Part shown: positions 53,463-55,459 of the stretch, in pieces | Layout of the letters: each line of letters opens with the position of its first letter | Numbering within the stretch: the stretch's first letter is position 1 | DNA from: CAYLNL01 sp964385175 | GTDB lineage: Bacteria > Bacteroidota > Bacteroidia > Flavobacteriales > Flavobacteriaceae | DNA: 55,459 nt | Assembly: GCA_964385175.1 (NCBI GenBank) | Contig: CAYLNL010000015.1 | Location: 1-55,459 of the forward strand | Direction: 5' to 3' | Notes under the pieces: model-generated | Told to the model about the DNA's origin: nothing | The model's input: only the letters and a program-made list of their open reading frames with translations | Databases searched by the model: none | Made by a program: the position numbers and the translations under genes

Positions 53463-54111
53463 GTCGCACGCAAAGCGAAGCATCTGCCCCTGCATAGTAG
53501 ATAACCCGTACAGTATGATGACCCCGAAAAGGGTACATTGTTATTTTGGCTACATCGCCACGGCCAGGGAAAGGCGTTGCGAGCTATGGATGGTAGGTTC
53601 TTCGCTTCGTTCAGAACGACAAGACTATACACAAAACAAAGCCATGCGGCACTCAGAATGACAACCCTCTGTTCGGAACAAAGCCATACTTCCCTTGACT
53701 GTTGACCCCCATTTGCCATGCCGAGGGTTCTGTCATGCGGAGTGAAGCGAAGCATCTGCCCTGCATAGTAGATAACCCGTACAGTAAGATGACCCCAACC
53801 AAGACATATTGCTATTCTGGCTCCAGCGTCACGGTTGGGAAAGGGTGTTGCGAGCTATGGATGGTAGGTTCTTCGCTTCGCTCAGAACGACAAACTATAC
53901 CTGAAACAAAACCATGCGGCACTCAGAACGACAACGCTCTGTTCGGAACAAAGCCACACTTCCCTTAACTGTTGACCCCCATTTGCCATGCAGAGCGCTC
54001 TGTCATGCCGAGGGTTCTGTCATGCTGAGCGAAGCGAGGCATCTGCCCCTGCATATCCTGCGGGAAGAAGCGGCTTCGCTCCACACGACCAACCGGCGTG
54101 GATTGCCAGCC
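53463..54111. repeat. REP/MITE-like array (two long units, one short unit)
   Basis: Long units at 53463-53622 and 53731-53892 and a short unit at 54018-54111. The long ones share the interior CATAGTAGATAACCCGTACA and end with TTCGCTTCGCTCAGAACGAC-type arms. Short spurious frames in these repeats translate as the CHAERSEAS-like peptides often mis-annotated in Bacteroidota. Confidence 0.75.
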
Positions 54112-55459
54112 TCAGCGTTGCAGCAGCAACTTACCCGTTCGCACAGCAGCGCCTATTTCCAAACGATAGAGATACACCCCATCGGGAAGCCCTTCCCCGT
54201 TAAGCACAGCCGTATAGCGACCCGGGCTCACTTTCGCCTCCTGCACCAGCGTAGCCACGCGCCCGCCTGTTACGTTATACACGCGCAACGATACCGGGCT
54301 GTTTTCTTCCGTTACCGTATAGGCAAAAGTGGTAGAATGAGTAAAAGGATTAGGAGAAACCGAAAACCCTATTCCCTCCTGTTGCCCGGCCACTACCGGC
54401 GTTGCCTCCCCGGCAGCCTGCCCCGCCAAAGGAGCCATTTTGTTAGCGCTGTTAGTTACACAACTGCTGCACGCTTCCACGAAAACCCTCACCGTAGCCC
54501 CCTGGCTGGCGTGAAAGCCCGGCCGGAGCGACACGGAATTAGTGGCTTTCAACTGGGTGGTAGTGGCAGGCTGGATGTCAGAGACCGCCTGGATAAAATC
54601 AGACGCCTGGTAAGCAATGTTTTGTCCACTTAGGATAGGCCAGTCAATGGTATAGTTAGGAATACAGGAAGCCATGAGAGCGTCAAAGGCGTTTACCCTG
54701 CCGAAGCCCAGTTCATTAGAGAAGCCATTGGTATAGGTATATCCGCCCACTTCGTTAGCAGAACAGGTAATGATGTTAAAAACTTCGGCGGCAGTGAGGT
54801 TGGGGGAAACAGAGAGCACCAGGGCGGCTATGCCGGCCACTAATGGAGTGGCGGCGGAGGTTCCGCCCATACGGGCGGTATAACTGAGGAAATTAGTGCC
54901 GGCATTAGGCAGTTGGCTTGCGGGCGCACATGAACCCGCCGGTTGGGGGTTATAGCCGGTATTCCCGGGGATGTCTATAGACCATATTTCCAGGTCTTCG
55001 CCGGGTATTTGGGTGCAATAGGCGCGGTGGGAAGGGGCTACTACATCAATGAGTTGATTGTTTTGGGAAGCTATATCGCTTGTAGGGCTATAGTTAGCTT
55101 GCAGGTCATACCGGTCAGAAGCGCCAACAGTGATTACATTGGGGACGGTGGTGTTAGAGGGAAAAATTAAAAACCCGTTATTACCTGTATTGTGATTCGC
55201 GTTATTGCCTGCCGCCAATACAACTATCGCTCCTAATCCCCCGCGACCATTGGTAACGGCATTTTGAATGGCTGTGATAACAGAAGGGAAAAGGTTAAAT
55301 TTACTGGAGCCATATCCCCAGCTAATAGATATAACATGGGCTCCATTTTGCCATGCAAAATTAATGGCATTGGTATATATACTTACCGGAATGGAACCAG
55401 AAATAAAAGGAACCCGAATAGGCATAATCATACAGTTGGGGGCTATACCGGCAATCCCT
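54112..55459 (-). CDS. S8 subtilisin-like protease with T9SS sorting domain, 5' end outside window
   Basis: The frame is open to the window edge, so only the C-terminal 448 residues are visible. They include AIVVLAAGNNAN with the oxyanion Asn, the catalytic Ser in MGGTSAATPLVAG, a linker (CIPNYTIDWPILSGQN, SLRPGFHASQGATV) and the sorting domain ending GKLLLQR. The catalytic Asp and His must lie beyond 55459. It is the closest relative of the pseudogene at 30340 and shows what that gene looked like before its two stop codons. Confidence 0.9.
   Translation of the reverse strand, partial: GIAGIAPNCMIMPIRVPFISGSIPVSIYTNAINFAWQNGAHVISISWGYGSSKFNLFPSVITAIQNAVTNGRGGLGAIVVLAAGNNANHNTGNNGFLIFPSNTTVPNVITVGASDRYDLQANYSPTSDIASQNNQLIDVVAPSHRAYCTQIPGEDLEIWSIDIPGNTGYNPQPAGSCAPASQLPNAGTNFLSYTARMGGTSAATPLVAGIAALVLSVSPNLTAAEVFNIITCSANEVGGYTYTNGFSNELGFGRVNAFDALMASCIPNYTIDWPILSGQNIAYQASDFIQAVSDIQPATTTQLKATNSVSLRPGFHASQGATVRVFVEACSSCVTNSANKMAPLAGQAAGEATPVVAGQQEGIGFSVSPNPFTHSTTFAYTVTEENSPVSLRVYNVTGGRVATLVQEAKVSPGRYTAVLNGEGLPDGVYLYRLEIGAAVRTGKLLLQR
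54156..54315 (-). repeat. T9SS sorting-domain DNA cassette, copy 4
   Basis: Fourth copy of the 160-base cassette, gap-free against copies 1-3, with scattered mostly silent changes. A short REP-like unit abuts its stop codon. Confidence 0.85.

Noticed and set aside
53460..54110. Short plus-strand frames with peptides such as FCHAERSEASAP
   Set aside because: These are translations of the REP/MITE-like repeats and recur in every unit; not genes.

Overview
The window reads as a chromosome segment of a Bacteroidota bacterium, most likely from the Chitinophagales / Sphingobacteriia side. The signs are type IX secretion (T9SS) C-terminal sorting domains, an alternative complex III operon joined to an aa3-type oxidase, TAnnTTTG-type promoter boxes, weak Shine-Dalgarno signals, an L32 without zinc cysteines, and LytS/LytTR signalling with a beta-propeller sensor.

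Region 1 (0.4-5.1 kb) is a compact class I lanthipeptide locus: a Cys-rich precursor with a GG leader, a hairpin that looks like an attenuator, a LanC cyclase and a full-length LanB dehydratase. No exporter or leader protease is visible. Region 2 (5.1-19.5 kb, minus strand) carries a small membrane protein, a fused E1 alpha/beta 2-oxoacid dehydrogenase, and the respiratory operon actABCDEF-coxB-coxA. coxA is broken by a frameshift at a run of ten G. Region 3 (19.7-26.9 kb) is housekeeping: a SPOR protein, an M42 aminopeptidase, riboflavin synthase, pdxA, and a yceD-rpmF-fabH-accB-accC lipid and ribosome cluster.

Region 4 (27.0-28.9 kb) is a tiny genomic island. An intact tRNA-Pro(CGG) and a degenerate 3' tRNA-Pro copy 1,880 bp apart bracket one gene, an OLD-family ATPase/TOPRIM nuclease with its own promoter. 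There is no integrase. This is the best candidate here for an uncharacterised single-gene defence system.

Region 5 (29-55.5 kb) is an accessory zone of secreted and surface proteins, almost all on the minus strand. It holds three subtilisin-like (S8) proteases (one a pseudogene, one cut by the window edge), an M12-like metalloprotease, four fibre-like proteins sharing one C-terminal helix module, and a four-gene operon (17-residue-repeat adhesin, PKD/T9SS protein, outer-membrane barrel, TANFOR-like protein). A LytS-type kinase and LytTR regulator sit among them, with three operator-like repeats at an exact 21-bp period in the shared divergent promoter region. Two loci show the same layout, a fibre gene 2 bp upstream of a secreted protease. 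Four copies of the T9SS sorting-domain DNA are nearly identical, and three of them abut a REP/MITE-like repeat, which suggests a shuffling or gene-conversion cassette. Decay and rearrangement are common here: in-frame stops, a stray 3' end of a methionine aminopeptidase gene, a glycosyltransferase remnant, an orphan sorting domain, and a 100-N assembly gap inside a tandem repeat.
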